A stretch of DNA of 64,000 nt, from the NCBI GenBank assembly GCA_965277615.1, contig CBDIDG010000004.1, positions 682,001-746,000 of the forward strand, in the 5' to 3' direction. This DNA comes from Bog-532 sp965277615 (GTDB lineage Bacteria > Actinomycetota > Actinomycetes > Streptosporangiales > Streptosporangiaceae). A model generated the notes under the pieces. It was not told the origin of the DNA, searched no databases, and was given only the letters and a program-made list of their open reading frames with translations. Positions 40,141-49,268 of this stretch are shown one piece after another; position 1 is the first letter of the stretch; the number at the start of each line of letters is the position of its first letter. The translations under genes were made by a program, and so were the position numbers.

Positions 40141-40650
40141 TTGCTTCTCTTTCTCTTACGTGTTATACGCCGGTCCGGGAACCTCTCGCGATTTTGGTTG
40201 ATGAACGACTCGGATTCGGATGCCGAATCCCTCGGCAGACGTAGGTGCATGGCGATGCGGGTCGCTTCGGACGCGACGGAGGTCGTAGCTGTGACACGGG
40301 CACGCGGGGCTGCACGCAGCGACTGGAGTGTTGCGAGTGCTTATAGCGGACTGAACCTAACCGAACAGTGCGTGGTTCGCAAGACCACGGTCAGGGTGGG
40401 CAAGGTTCGTTAAGTGGCCGATGGGTCCACCGAACGCATGCACCCTGAGCTGCGCGACGCCGTCATCACCCAACTTCGGCGCTCAAGATGTGGTTCGGCC
40501 ATTGTGAATCAGACGGTGCTCGGTTATCTTGCTTGAGGCGAAGCCAGTTTCAGCGTTCGCCACATCAACGACCGGATCCCCTGAGCCGGGCTCACACGAG
40601 TGGAGGCGCATGATGCGCATGCGGTTCAGCCCCGTTGGGTCGGGTCGATC
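40141..40650. other. Divergent promoter region between LivJ and LivHMG genes
   Basis: About 510 bases with no credible gene; a plus-strand frame at 40135-40413 has no coding character. It contains the perfect palindrome at 40212-40230. Imperfect inverted segments CTTCGGCGCTCAAG and CTTGAGGCGAAG lie around 40480-40550. Promoters for both directions must lie here, but no clear -35/-10 pairs were seen. Confidence 0.55.
40212..40230. promoter_or_regulatory. Palindromic operator GGATTCGG-ATG-CCGAATCC
   Basis: Perfect 8-bp inverted arms with a 3-base spacer, in the divergent region of the ABC-transporter operon. The form is typical of dimeric regulators, but no regulator gene lies next to it. It is unlike the ATAGACTAT element, so this operon seems to be controlled separately. 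Confidence 0.6.
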
Positions 40651-43377
40651 ATGAACGGCAACCTCACCACGATCATCCTTGCTCTCGGGCCGGGGGCGAT
40701 GCTCGGGCTCCTCGGCCTCGGTCTGGTCTGCATCTATCGCAGCACCAACGTGCTCAACCTGGCGCACGCAGCCACGGCGACCTTGGGCGCCTACCTCTAC
40801 TACGAGCTGACCGTATCGTCAGGCCTGACACCGGTTTGGGCGTTCTTGATCGTCTGCCCGACGATTGGACTGGTCTCTGTCGTCATCTACGTCCTCGTGT
40901 TCCGACGACTTGTCAATACCTCGCCGCTTACCAAGCTGGTGGCGTCGATCGGTGTTCTCGTGGTCATCCAGTCCGTGCTGCAGATGCGTTATGGCGCTCA
41001 GTTTTATAACGCGCCCGGCATGCTTCCGCACGAGCCCATCCGCGTCCTGGGCGTGACCGTCGGGGCTGACCGCCTTCTGCTACTGCTGATTGCCACGCTG
41101 GTGACGGCCGCGCTCTGGGCGGCCTACCGCTACACCCGCTTCGGGCTGGCAACGGCTGCATCGGCCGAGAACAGCTTCATGGGCTCCGTCTTCGGCCTAC
41201 GTATGCAGCGGGTCGCGATCGGCAACTGGTTCGTGGCCGGCACGCTCGCCGGTGGAGCGGGGGCCCTACTCGCGCCCATCACCGGACTGAGCTCGGCTCA
41301 GCTCATGAGCCTCATCGTGCCCGTCCTCGCCATAGCGCTCCTGGGTTCGCTGCGATCGTACCCGCTGACTCTGGTCGGAGGGCTCGTGGTGGCTATCGCT
41401 CAGGCTCTCACCACGGCACACACCAGTGTCCAGGGCGCAGCAGACATCGTGCCGCTCGTGATCATCGTGATCATCGTGATCATCGTGGGGAAGAACCTGC
41501 CGATGCGCAACGAGCCGGGTATCAGGCTCCCCAGGGTCGGGAGCGGCCGGATCCGAGTATCGACCGTGACGGTGATACTGGTCGCGACCTTCGTTTCTTT
41601 GTACACCTGGATCCCTGATTCGCTCTACTCGCCAATCCTCGTGAATGTGACGATGGCCATCGTGCTCCTGTCGGCGTTGGTGATCTCTGGCTACGGGGGC
41701 CAGTTGTCGTTGGCTCAGCTGGCGGTGGCCGGTCTCGGTGCCTATTTCTCCAGCCGACTAGCCGGCGGTTCGCAGTGGGGATTTCTTCCGACACTCATCG
41801 TGGCTACCGTCCTGTGCGCTCTCTTCGCCGTCCTGGTCGGCAGCTTGTCGCTGCGAGTGCGCGGCGTGCCCTTGGCGGTTCTCACGATGGCCATCAGTGT
41901 CGCGCTCTACTCGACGCTGTTCATCAAGGACCAGACGGTTCCGGTCGGCAACCCGACATTGTTCGGCTGGGACGTTTCCATGCTGCTGCACCCCCAGCGC
42001 TACCTCGCCCTGGCGCTGATTCTCCTGGTTGGGCTGATGGTGCTGGTCGCCAACGTGCGGCGCAGTTCGGGTGGCCGGCAGATCCTCGCGGTACGCGGTG
42101 ACGAGCGCGCAGCGGCGTCCCTCGGAATCAATGTATCGGCGGTCAAGGTTTCGGCCTACGGGATCTCCGGAGCGGTCGCCGGTATTGCGGGAGTCCTGAT
42201 CGCATTCCAGAGTCCGGTCAACACCTTGGCGGGCTTCGACCCACTGAGTTCGGCCTTTGTTCTCGGCTGGGCGACGTTGGGGGGAATCGGCTACCTGGCT
42301 GGGCCGTTGGTCGGGTCCTTCTTCGTTCAGGGCAGCCTGGGAACCGAGTTGGGAAATGCGATCTATAACAACTCGTCAGTGGTCGCCCTGGTCGGAGGCA
42401 TTCTCATCATCCTGACGCTCCTCAACCATCCTGACGGCGTAGCGTCGCTGGGAGACCAGGTCAAGCGGGCCTTCGTCCACCGGCGCGTGAAGCGAGCTGC
42501 GCGGGCAGGCGCGCGCGCAGCCGTGCCCACCGGGGCGGAAGGCCTCGCCGTCACGGCGACTGCGTTCCGCCGCCGCGACGGCGATATCCCGACCTTGAAG
42601 ATCTCGGACGTCGCGGTCTCGTTCGGTGGCGTGCGGGCGCTTCGAGGTGTCTCCATGGAAGTCGCTCCCGGCGAAGTGCACGGACTCATCGGCTCCAACG
42701 GGGCGGGCAAGACCACGTTGCTCGATGTCATCAGCGGCTTCGTCAGGCCGAACGAGGGTTCGATCCACCTCGGCTCGCGAGAGATCACCGGTGTAGCGCC
42801 GTGGCGACGGGCGCGCATGGGTCTTGGGCGCTCGTTCCAGGGTGTTCAGCTGTTTCCCGCATTGAGTGTCCACGAGAACGTCAGGGTCGCTGCAGACCCC
42901 CGCTCCCTGCGGCGGCATCTGGCGGGCGTGGCGCGGCCGAGCGCGGCGCGCCTCGATGAAAGTGCCGTGAACGTCGTCCACGCGCTGGAACTGGAGCCGG
43001 CCCTCACCGCTGAGGTCGATGCCCTGCCGCACGCAACGCGACAGCTGGTTTCCATCGCCCGGGCACTCTCGGCCAATCCCTCCGTGGTCCTGCTCGACGA
43101 ACCAGCAGCTGGCCTGGACGAGGTTCAGCGCGCCGAACTGTCGACGCTGTTGCGCCGGTTGGCGCGAGAGCGAGGCATCGGCGTCGTGGTGGTCGAACAC
43201 GACGTCAACCTGGTGATGGGCGTGTGCGATCGGGTCACGGTTCTGCACGAAGGAGCGGTCCTGGCCGCCGGCGAGCCCGAAATGGTGCGGGCCCTACCCG
43301 AAGTCATCGAGGCTTACATCGGGTCCACGCAGCTACGTCAGAGCGAGCGCGGGGACCTCAAGGCAGGAGAGCGGTGA
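40651..43377 (+). CDS. Fused LivH-LivM-LivG ABC transporter (two permeases plus ATPase)
   Basis: A single 908-residue chain from ATG 40651 (GTG 40600 would add 17 residues). Residues about 1-290 are a LivH-type permease (LGLVCIYRSTNVLNLAHAATATLGAY). About 300-600 is a LivM permease (ISGYGGQLSLAQLAVAGLGAY, GDERAAASLGINVSAVKVSAYGISG). About 650-908 is a LivG ATPase with Walker A LIGSNGAGKTTLL, Walker B VVLLDEPAAGLD and the LivG-type signature LPHATRQLVSIARAL in place of LSGGQ. It would assemble with LivF and LivJ to import an organic acid. Fusion of all three is unusual; two-part LivM-LivG fusions are better known. Confidence 0.92.
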   Translation: MNGNLTTIILALGPGAMLGLLGLGLVCIYRSTNVLNLAHAATATLGAYLYYELTVSSGLTPVWAFLIVCPTIGLVSVVIYVLVFRRLVNTSPLTKLVASIGVLVVIQSVLQMRYGAQFYNAPGMLPHEPIRVLGVTVGADRLLLLLIATLVTAALWAAYRYTRFGLATAASAENSFMGSVFGLRMQRVAIGNWFVAGTLAGGAGALLAPITGLSSAQLMSLIVPVLAIALLGSLRSYPLTLVGGLVVAIAQALTTAHTSVQGAADIVPLVIIVIIVIIVGKNLPMRNEPGIRLPRVGSGRIRVSTVTVILVATFVSLYTWIPDSLYSPILVNVTMAIVLLSALVISGYGGQLSLAQLAVAGLGAYFSSRLAGGSQWGFLPTLIVATVLCALFAVLVGSLSLRVRGVPLAVLTMAISVALYSTLFIKDQTVPVGNPTLFGWDVSMLLHPQRYLALALILLVGLMVLVANVRRSSGGRQILAVRGDERAAASLGINVSAVKVSAYGISGAVAGIAGVLIAFQSPVNTLAGFDPLSSAFVLGWATLGGIGYLAGPLVGSFFVQGSLGTELGNAIYNNSSVVALVGGILIILTLLNHPDGVASLGDQVKRAFVHRRVKRAARAGARAAVPTGAEGLAVTATAFRRRDGDIPTLKISDVAVSFGGVRALRGVSMEVAPGEVHGLIGSNGAGKTTLLDVISGFVRPNEGSIHLGSREITGVAPWRRARMGLGRSFQGVQLFPALSVHENVRVAADPRSLRRHLAGVARPSAARLDESAVNVVHALELEPALTAEVDALPHATRQLVSIARALSANPSVVLLDEPAAGLDEVQRAELSTLLRRLARERGIGVVVVEHDVNLVMGVCDRVTVLHEGAVLAAGEPEMVRALPEVIEAYIGSTQLRQSERGDLKAGER

Positions 43378-44111
43378 TGACCCAGCAGAAAAACCGAGGC
43401 ACCGGACTGGCCGTGGCCGCGCTACCCGACCACCCGGCGCTCAGCGCGCGCGGCCTGAGTGCCGGCTTCGCGCGGCGGCCTTATCTCTCGGCCGTCGACT
43501 TCGAGATCGGGCATGGTGAGGTAGTCGCCGTGCTCGGCGCCAACGGCGCCGGCAAGACCACCCTGATCATGACTCTCGCTGGGCACCTGCGCGCCCGCCA
43601 GGGTGAACTGCGGATCGACGGTCACGTCGTGCGGTCAGGTCTGGAGCGTCGCGTGCGGGATGAACGCATCGCCCTCATCACTCAGGAGCGTTGTGTCTTC
43701 ATGACGCTGACCGTGCGCCAGAACCTACGGCTCGCGAGATGTCCATTGGACGAGGCGCTGGAGATGTTCCCAGAACTGGAGCCACACGCCGACCGCCGCG
43801 TCGCGAGCCTCTCGGGTGGACAGCAGCAGATGCTTGCTGTCGCGCGAGCGCTCGCCAGCCGTCCGCGGCTGGTCCTGGCTGACGAGGTGTCGCTCGGACT
43901 CGGGCCCCAAGTCGTTGATCGCCTACTTGGAGTCTTGTCGTCGGCGGCGAGCGAGCGAGGTGTCGCAGTGGCCATTGTCGAGCAGTACGTCCACAAGGCA
44001 CTCCAGTTCTCCGATCGCGCGTATGTCATGCAACGAGGACGCGTCGCCCTGAGCGGAAGTTCGTCTGACCTAAGCAGGAATGTCGACTCGATCACCGAGC
44101 TCTACCTGTAG
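43377..44111 (+). CDS. LivF-type ABC-transporter ATPase
   Basis: This 244-residue ATPase has Walker A VLGANGAGKTTLI, the signature LSGGQQQMLAVARALASRP, and Walker B LVLADEVSLGLG followed by the H-loop region IVEQYVHKAL. AGGAGAG is just upstream and the ATG overlaps the previous stop (TGATG), so it is coupled to the fused LivHMG gene. LivF forms the second half of the ATPase dimer. The Walker B region carries VSLGL in place of the common PxxGL. Confidence 0.93.
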   Translation: MTQQKNRGTGLAVAALPDHPALSARGLSAGFARRPYLSAVDFEIGHGEVVAVLGANGAGKTTLIMTLAGHLRARQGELRIDGHVVRSGLERRVRDERIALITQERCVFMTLTVRQNLRLARCPLDEALEMFPELEPHADRRVASLSGGQQQMLAVARALASRPRLVLADEVSLGLGPQVVDRLLGVLSSAASERGVAVAIVEQYVHKALQFSDRAYVMQRGRVALSGSSSDLSRNVDSITELYL

Positions 44112-44180
44112 GCCCGGCGCCCTGAAGGCATGTGCCCGGTAACCCACGCACCTGTTATTTCTGACCAGGAAGGAAAACCA

Positions 44181-44585
44181 GTGAGTCATGAAGAGTTGTC
44201 CGCGCATAGCCGTGAAGTGGTCAAGCGCTGGCTCAGAGGCGATATCGAGGCACTCGCCGATGACGCCGAGATCTGGTCGATCGGTCTGTACGAGGATGAG
44301 TCGGGGAAGATGTCCGTCCGTCCGTGGGGGCCGCAGACCAAGCAGGGCATCCTCGCCCTCCTCGGACAGTTCGCAAGCGCACCCAGTCCCTATCGGATCA
44401 AGCCCACCGAGTGGACGGTGGATGGTAACCGCGTCGCTGTCGAAGCGAGAGGGCACACGATCCTCGAGAACGGCGCGCAGTACGAGAACTTCTACCATCT
44501 GGCCTACGTCGTCGAAGGTGAGCACATCGTGAAGTGCCATCACTACTTCGACACCGCGCTCTTCGAGCGGTCCTTCTTCAACTGA
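44181..44585 (+). CDS. SnoaL-like/NTF2-fold protein
   Basis: A 134-residue protein from GTG 44181 (AGGAAGG upstream; ATG 44130 is an alternative). HSREVVKRWLRGDIEALADDAEIWSIG, then GILALLGQFASAPSPYRIKPTEWTVDGNRVAVEARGHTILENGAQYENFYHLAYVVEGEHIVKCHHYFDTALF, is the cone-shaped fold of the NTF2 superfamily. Members include isomerases, hydratases and cyclases, so the reaction is open. It sits between the transporter and the CoA-transferase of the same operon. Confidence 0.82.
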   Translation: MSHEELSAHSREVVKRWLRGDIEALADDAEIWSIGLYEDESGKMSVRPWGPQTKQGILALLGQFASAPSPYRIKPTEWTVDGNRVAVEARGHTILENGAQYENFYHLAYVVEGEHIVKCHHYFDTALFERSFFN

Positions 44586-44651
44586 TCCGGTCCCTTGCCG
44601 GTCGCCACGCCATGGTCGGTGACCGGACCGCACAGAGAGTGGTGATGCGAA

Positions 44652-45803
44652 GTGAATGCACTGGGCAGGCCGGCCGGGGCCGACAGTCGCCCACTCGCGG
44701 GACTGAAGGTGGCGGAGTTCAGCTCGCTGGCCCCCGGACCGCTGTGTGCGATGATCTTGGCGGACTTCGGCGCGGACGTCGTGCTGATTGAGCGGCCGGG
44801 TGAGGCGAGCCCGGGGGTGATTGCACCCGGCAGCATGTTCAGCCGAGGGAAGCGGTCCATGGTGGCTGATCTCAAGAACGCCGCGCATCTGGAGCGGATC
44901 CGTGAGCTGATCGACGAGACTGACGTTCTCATCGAAGGCAACCGACCGGGAGTCATGGAGCGTCTGGGACTGGGCCCTGACGCCTTGATGAAACGTAACC
45001 CGGGACTCATCTACGCCCGGGTCACGGGTTGGGGACAAGACGGTCCCTACGCCCACCTGGCGGGCCACGACATTAACTACATCGCAGTCGGCGGGCCGCT
45101 CGCGCACGTGGGCGTCGACGAGCCTGTGCCGCCGTCCTCATTCGTGGGAGACTTCGCCTCCGGTGCGCTCCATGCGGTCATCGGCATCTTGCTGGCCCTC
45201 CATGGGCGTGCCACGAGCAAACTGGGTCAGGTCGTCGATGCGGCCATGGTCGATGGCTCCGCCCAGCTCATGGTTGGCCTGCTGGAAATGCAGGCCAGAG
45301 GGCTGCTCGCTCCCCGAGGTGAGAACTCCATGGACGGCCTGGCACCGTACTACCGGTGCTACCAGTGCAGCGACGGTCGATGGTTCTCAGTCGGTGCGAT
45401 TGAGCCCATCTTCTACCGGAGACTTCTGGACACACTGGGTCTGGAGGACGAGCCGACCGAGCAACAGCTCGACCGAGAGCGTTGGCCCGCGCTCCGGGCC
45501 CGGATCGGCGCGGTGTTCGCCAGCCGCACCAGCGCTGAGTGGGAGGGCGTGTTCGGCGTGACGGATGCTTGTGCAGCCCCTGTCGTTGACCTTGACGAAC
45601 TTCTGACGAATCGCCATCTGGCCGCCCGGGAGTTGTTTCTCGTGGGGTCCCGGGGCGTGCTCGAGCCCGCCCCTGCGCCGCGACTCCTGGACACGCCCGC
45701 CCGGGCCGGCGCGAGGCCGGAACCCGGTCAGCACACGGCCCGCCTGTTCAGCACGTCGGGCTGGCCTTACGAGTCGCCAGATCAGGAGCAGCCCGAGTCG
45801 TGA
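44652..45803 (+). CDS. Type III CoA-transferase, second copy
   Basis: This 383-residue CaiB/BaiF protein has GLKVAEFSSLAPGPLCAMILADFGADVVLIERPG, GHDINYIAVGGPLAHVG with the nucleophile Asp, and MKRNPGLIYARVTGWGQDGPYA. It is closely related in layout to the copy at 37626-38774 and probably diverged by duplication. It would activate the imported acid by CoA transfer, or racemise an alpha-methyl centre. GTG start 44652; it overlaps the crotonase gene by 4 bases. Confidence 0.92.
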   Translation: MNALGRPAGADSRPLAGLKVAEFSSLAPGPLCAMILADFGADVVLIERPGEASPGVIAPGSMFSRGKRSMVADLKNAAHLERIRELIDETDVLIEGNRPGVMERLGLGPDALMKRNPGLIYARVTGWGQDGPYAHLAGHDINYIAVGGPLAHVGVDEPVPPSSFVGDFASGALHAVIGILLALHGRATSKLGQVVDAAMVDGSAQLMVGLLEMQARGLLAPRGENSMDGLAPYYRCYQCSDGRWFSVGAIEPIFYRRLLDTLGLEDEPTEQQLDRERWPALRARIGAVFASRTSAEWEGVFGVTDACAAPVVDLDELLTNRHLAARELFLVGSRGVLEPAPAPRLLDTPARAGARPEPGQHTARLFSTSGWPYESPDQEQPES

Positions 45804-46633
45804 GCATCGAGAGCGGTCGTCGCACGGACCCCTTCGGGTTGGCCGAGCTTCCTGACTACGAAACGATCATCGTCACTGTCGAGCGGGGCGTTGCCCACGT
45901 CACGCTCCATCGTCCGGACCGTCGCAATGCCATCAGCTTCAAGATGATGCGGGAGCTGTACGAGGCGCTTGTCACCCTTTCCCACCGCAGCGACATCCAC
46001 GTTGTCGTCCTCGGAGCCTCGGGAGAATTCTTCTGCCCCGGCGGAGACATCAAAGCGATGTCCAATGGCGAGGCTGACGCCGAGATCGCGGCTGGGTTCA
46101 ACCCGGTGACCTTCCGCATCCCGGTGATGCTCCATGAGATGCCTCAGCTGACGGTCGCTGCCATCAACGGTGCCTGCGTAACAGCCGGCCTCGGCTGGGC
46201 TTGTGGTTGTGACCTACGCATCGCGGCATCCTCGGCCCGATTCGGCGCGTCCTTCCTTGAGCGGGGGATCCCCGGCGACATGGCACTCCCGTGGTCCCTG
46301 CCGCGGATCGTCGGTCCGGCAAAGGCTCGTGAACTGTCGTTCCTGCCGAGACTTGTGGGGGCCGAGGAGGCAAAGGCCATAGGACTCGTCAGCGATGTCT
46401 TCGACGATCACGAGTTCGCGGATCGAGTCGAAGAGTATGTGGCGGCTTTGCGCGGCTTTGATCCCGAGGCAGTGCGACTGCTCAAGTCCCACTACGTCGC
46501 GGCGGAGCGCATGCAGTTCGGAGACTTCAGTGACCACGAGTCACGAATCGCGATCAGCATGGCCGCTGAACGCAAGGCACAGTTCCAAGAGTTTCTCAGC
46601 GGCCGAGCAGATGCTCAGACAGCAGCCGACTGA
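45800..46633 (+). CDS. Enoyl-CoA hydratase/isomerase (crotonase superfamily)
   Basis: This 277-residue protein has the oxyanion-hole strands VVVLGASGEFFCPGGDIKAMS and INGACVTAGLGWACGCDLRIA, and SARFGASFLERGIPGD after it. The second catalytic Glu position of classical hydratases is not evident, so isomerase or hydrolase activity is possible. The GTG start overlaps the CoA-transferase stop (GTGA), and the frame is part of the LivHMG operon. Confidence 0.92.
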   Translation: MSIESGRRTDPFGLAELPDYETIIVTVERGVAHVTLHRPDRRNAISFKMMRELYEALVTLSHRSDIHVVVLGASGEFFCPGGDIKAMSNGEADAEIAAGFNPVTFRIPVMLHEMPQLTVAAINGACVTAGLGWACGCDLRIAASSARFGASFLERGIPGDMALPWSLPRIVGPAKARELSFLPRLVGAEEAKAIGLVSDVFDDHEFADRVEEYVAALRGFDPEAVRLLKSHYVAAERMQFGDFSDHESRIAISMAAERKAQFQEFLSGRADAQTAAD

Positions 46634-46682
46634 GACCACACCCACGCCATCACCGAACAAGTACCAGCATCGGAGATCCGTC

Positions 46683-47111
46683 ATGTCCACGTCAGAGCCG
46701 ACCGGCGACGAGCCCGCGGTTGTGCCTGGGGAACTCAAGACGCTCATCATCGGCGTCACGGACCTGTCCCGGGTTCGCGCCTTCTACGAGTATCTGGGAT
46801 GGAGAGGCTCTCCGGAGAACGACCTCTTCGCCCGGTTCAAGCTGGACGGGGCCGCCTTGGTGTTGTTCGCCCTCGATGCCCTCGAGCAGCAGGTGGGCGC
46901 GGCCAGCGTCCGCGGCAGTGGGTACGGAGGGGTGACACCGGCGGTGGTCTTTCCCTCCTCCGAGGCACTGGCCAGCGCGCTGGAGCTGGTCGAGAAAGCC
47001 GGCGGCTCGGTGCTTTCTGCCGCCCAGGACCGGCCCTGGGGAAGCCACACCGCCTATATCTGCGACCCGGAAGGCAACGCCTGGGAGTTTGCGCGGGCGC
47101 TGCAACGATGA
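46683..47111 (+). CDS. VOC-superfamily (glyoxalase-like) protein
   Basis: This 142-residue protein has the paired beta-alpha-beta-beta-beta module: ELKTLIIGVTDLSRVRAFYEYLGWRG and ALVLFALDALEQQ, then a C-terminal half with WGSHTAYICDPEGNAWEFA. VOC proteins include methylmalonyl-CoA epimerases and fosfomycin-resistance proteins. Metal-ligand positions are only partly clear (Glu in NAWEFA). An epimerase role on an acyl-CoA would fit the surrounding beta-oxidation genes, but is inferred. Confidence 0.85.
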   Translation: MSTSEPTGDEPAVVPGELKTLIIGVTDLSRVRAFYEYLGWRGSPENDLFARFKLDGAALVLFALDALEQQVGAASVRGSGYGGVTPAVVFPSSEALASALELVEKAGGSVLSAAQDRPWGSHTAYICDPEGNAWEFARALQR

Positions 47112-47184
47112 CCCGGCGGCGCTCACCAAGAGTGAGAATTCAAGGAACTCCCGAATGCCGACAGACGGTCAGGAGGGAGTCTTG

Positions 47185-48471
47185 ATGGGATCGATCCAGA
47201 TCACCGACGAGATGAAGGCCGCGGCGCGAGCCGAGATCGACCGCGTCCGACCAGCCCGAGGCCACTTCACCCGCGTGACGGCAGATGCCGTGCGCCACTT
47301 CGCCCTGGGGGTCGGGGATGACAACCCGCTGTGGACCAAGGGCCCTCGTGATGGTGCCAATCAGCCGAGCATCGCCCCGCCCACCTTCTTGTGGACGGCC
47401 TTCATGTCGCCCCTGTTCTTCCCCAGTGAATCGAAGGCTTCCAGCACGGGCGGAGGCCTGCCAGGTATCCAGGCGCTCTTCGCCGGGTGTCAGTTCCGTT
47501 TCCACCGCCCGATCCAGGTAGGGGACAAACTGCGGGCCACAAGCGTTCGCCGCGGACTGCTCGACCCCCTCGAACGGATGGCCGGTGACCTCACGGAGCC
47601 GCGGGTCGATCTCGGCCATGCGCTGGCGGCGATGGAGCGCTACGCGCCCGAGACGGCGTCACCCCGGGTCTTCCAGATCGAGAGTCACACGTGTCGCGAA
47701 GATGAGACCGGCGCGCTGATCGGTGATCTCATCGAGATCGCGTGCCGCGTTGAGCCAGAGGCTGTCGATCCACGTGAGGGTCGTTACGCCGGCTTCCGAC
47801 CGAGGCGCTATTCGCCCGAGGAGATGGCGGTGATCAGCAACCACTACCTGCACGAGGCGGCTCACCGCAGAGGCCCGACCCCGCGAACCTGGGAAAACGT
47901 TCGCGTGGGTGACGAACTGCCGGCCCTGGTGAAGGGTCCCCTGTCAATTCTGAGCTATACCGCGTTCTTCGCAGGTGCCCCGGCCTTCTTCAACCTCACC
48001 GATCGCGTACTTGCGAACTTTGCGGTGAGATTCCCGGAGTCGGTGAAGTGGGATGACGTCTCAGGCATGTGGGTGCTGCCTGAGGAGATGCACTGGCACC
48101 CCTATATGGCACGCCAGCTCGGCATGCCCGAGGGGTTCGATGTCGGCAGCCAGCGCGTGGCCTGGTTCGCTCATCTCCTGACCGACTGGATAGGCGACCA
48201 CGGCTGGATCGACGAGCTGGATGTCTGGTTCCACCGTCCGCTGTTCCTGACCGAGACGGCCTGGATCCGCGGCACGGTCGACGCGCTGGGCACGAGCACG
48301 GAGAACGAAGGGCAGATCACGATCCGGATGTCGGCCACCACGTTCGACGGGGAAGAACTGTCGATCGGCCGGGCTCTCGTCTCCTTGCCGAGAGGGGCCA
48401 CAACCTCAGCCGTCTGGCTACAGCGGCTGGCCGTCAACGGTGCGGGCCCGAACTCAGGTGAGTCATCATGA
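47185..48471 (+). CDS. Double-hotdog MaoC-type acyl-CoA hydratase
   Basis: This 428-residue protein from ATG 47185 (AGGAGGGA upstream) has two hotdog halves. The first has GHFTRVTADAVRHFALGVGDDNPLWT and FRFHRPIQVGDKLRATSV, matching MaoC_dehydrat_N. The second (from about residue 215) has TPRTWENVRVGDELPALVKGPLSILSYTAFFAGAPAFFNLTDRV and WIDELDVWFHRPLFLTET. Both halves are in one chain, unlike the two-gene MaoC pair at 26467-27554. It should hydrate the enoyl-CoA formed in this operon. Confidence 0.88.
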   Translation: MGSIQITDEMKAAARAEIDRVRPARGHFTRVTADAVRHFALGVGDDNPLWTKGPRDGANQPSIAPPTFLWTAFMSPLFFPSESKASSTGGGLPGIQALFAGCQFRFHRPIQVGDKLRATSVRRGLLDPLERMAGDLTEPRVDLGHALAAMERYAPETASPRVFQIESHTCREDETGALIGDLIEIACRVEPEAVDPREGRYAGFRPRRYSPEEMAVISNHYLHEAAHRRGPTPRTWENVRVGDELPALVKGPLSILSYTAFFAGAPAFFNLTDRVLANFAVRFPESVKWDDVSGMWVLPEEMHWHPYMARQLGMPEGFDVGSQRVAWFAHLLTDWIGDHGWIDELDVWFHRPLFLTETAWIRGTVDALGTSTENEGQITIRMSATTFDGEELSIGRALVSLPRGATTSAVWLQRLAVNGAGPNSGESS

Positions 48472-49268
48472 ACGTGTTCGCACCGAACCTTCTGAAAGGC
48501 CAGACCTGCGTGGTGTCCGGCATGGGAACGGGCATCGGAAAGGCCATCGCGGTCGAGCTTGCGTCTCTCGGGGCGGTGGTCGTCGGCTGCGGGCGGCGTC
48601 AGGAACTGCTCGACGACGTTGTCGGGGCCATCGCCGAGAGTGGCGGCACCGCCTTTGGCCGCGCCTGCGACATCCGGGACCAGGAAGCCGTCGACACCTT
48701 CTTCGACTGGATCATGACTGAACACGGGCGAATCGACCTCCTCGTCAACAACGCAGGCGGGCAGTTCTTCGCCCCCGCCGAGCAGATGTCACCCAAGGGC
48801 TTCCGCACGGTGGTGGACCTGAACCTAGTCGGCACCTTCGCGATGACGCATGCGGCGGCGACTCGTGCCTTCATCCCGCAGCGGTCAGGAAGGATCATCA
48901 GCATCACGGCCTCGCCACACAACGGCGTGCCGGGCATGGTGCACACCGCGGCCGCTCGGGCAGGGGTCGACAACATGACGCGGACCTTGAGCCTGGAGTG
49001 GGGGCGCTTCGGAATCTCGATCGCCGCGATCGCGGTCTACGGGATCGAGACCGAGGTCATTGCCACGAAATACCCCGCCGAGATGACCAGCACCTGGGCT
49101 TCGACCACGTCACTCGGCCGGCTGGGACGGCCCGACGAGGTCGCCGCTCTCGTCGCCTTCCTGGCCAGCGGCGCGGCCGACTACCTTACGGGGTCGGTCA
49201 TCACCCTCGATGGCGGTCGGGACAACGGCACACCACAGAAAGAGGATCCCGAGCATGAAGATCGGTGA
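48468..49268 (+). CDS. SDR of the 2,4-dienoyl-CoA reductase type
   Basis: This 266-residue protein has cofactor-binding GMGTGIGKAIAVELASLGA and LVNNAGGQFF (NNAG). At the usual YxxxK place it reads HTAAARAGVDNMTRTLSLEWG, which matches dienoyl-CoA reductases rather than classical SDRs. Its start overlaps the MaoC stop (ATGA). It would reduce a dienoyl-CoA or a related unsaturated intermediate with NADPH. It overlaps the next CoA synthetase by 14 bases. Confidence 0.88.
   Translation: MNVFAPNLLKGQTCVVSGMGTGIGKAIAVELASLGAVVVGCGRRQELLDDVVGAIAESGGTAFGRACDIRDQEAVDTFFDWIMTEHGRIDLLVNNAGGQFFAPAEQMSPKGFRTVVDLNLVGTFAMTHAAATRAFIPQRSGRIISITASPHNGVPGMVHTAAARAGVDNMTRTLSLEWGRFGISIAAIAVYGIETEVIATKYPAEMTSTWASTTSLGRLGRPDEVAALVAFLASGAADYLTGSVITLDGGRDNGTPQKEDPEHEDR

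Noticed and set aside
40135..40413. Plus-strand frame of 92 codons in the LivJ/LivHMG divergent gap
   Set aside because: It has no ribosome-binding site, starts inside the LivJ start region and lacks the codon bias of neighbours; the gap is better read as regulatory DNA.
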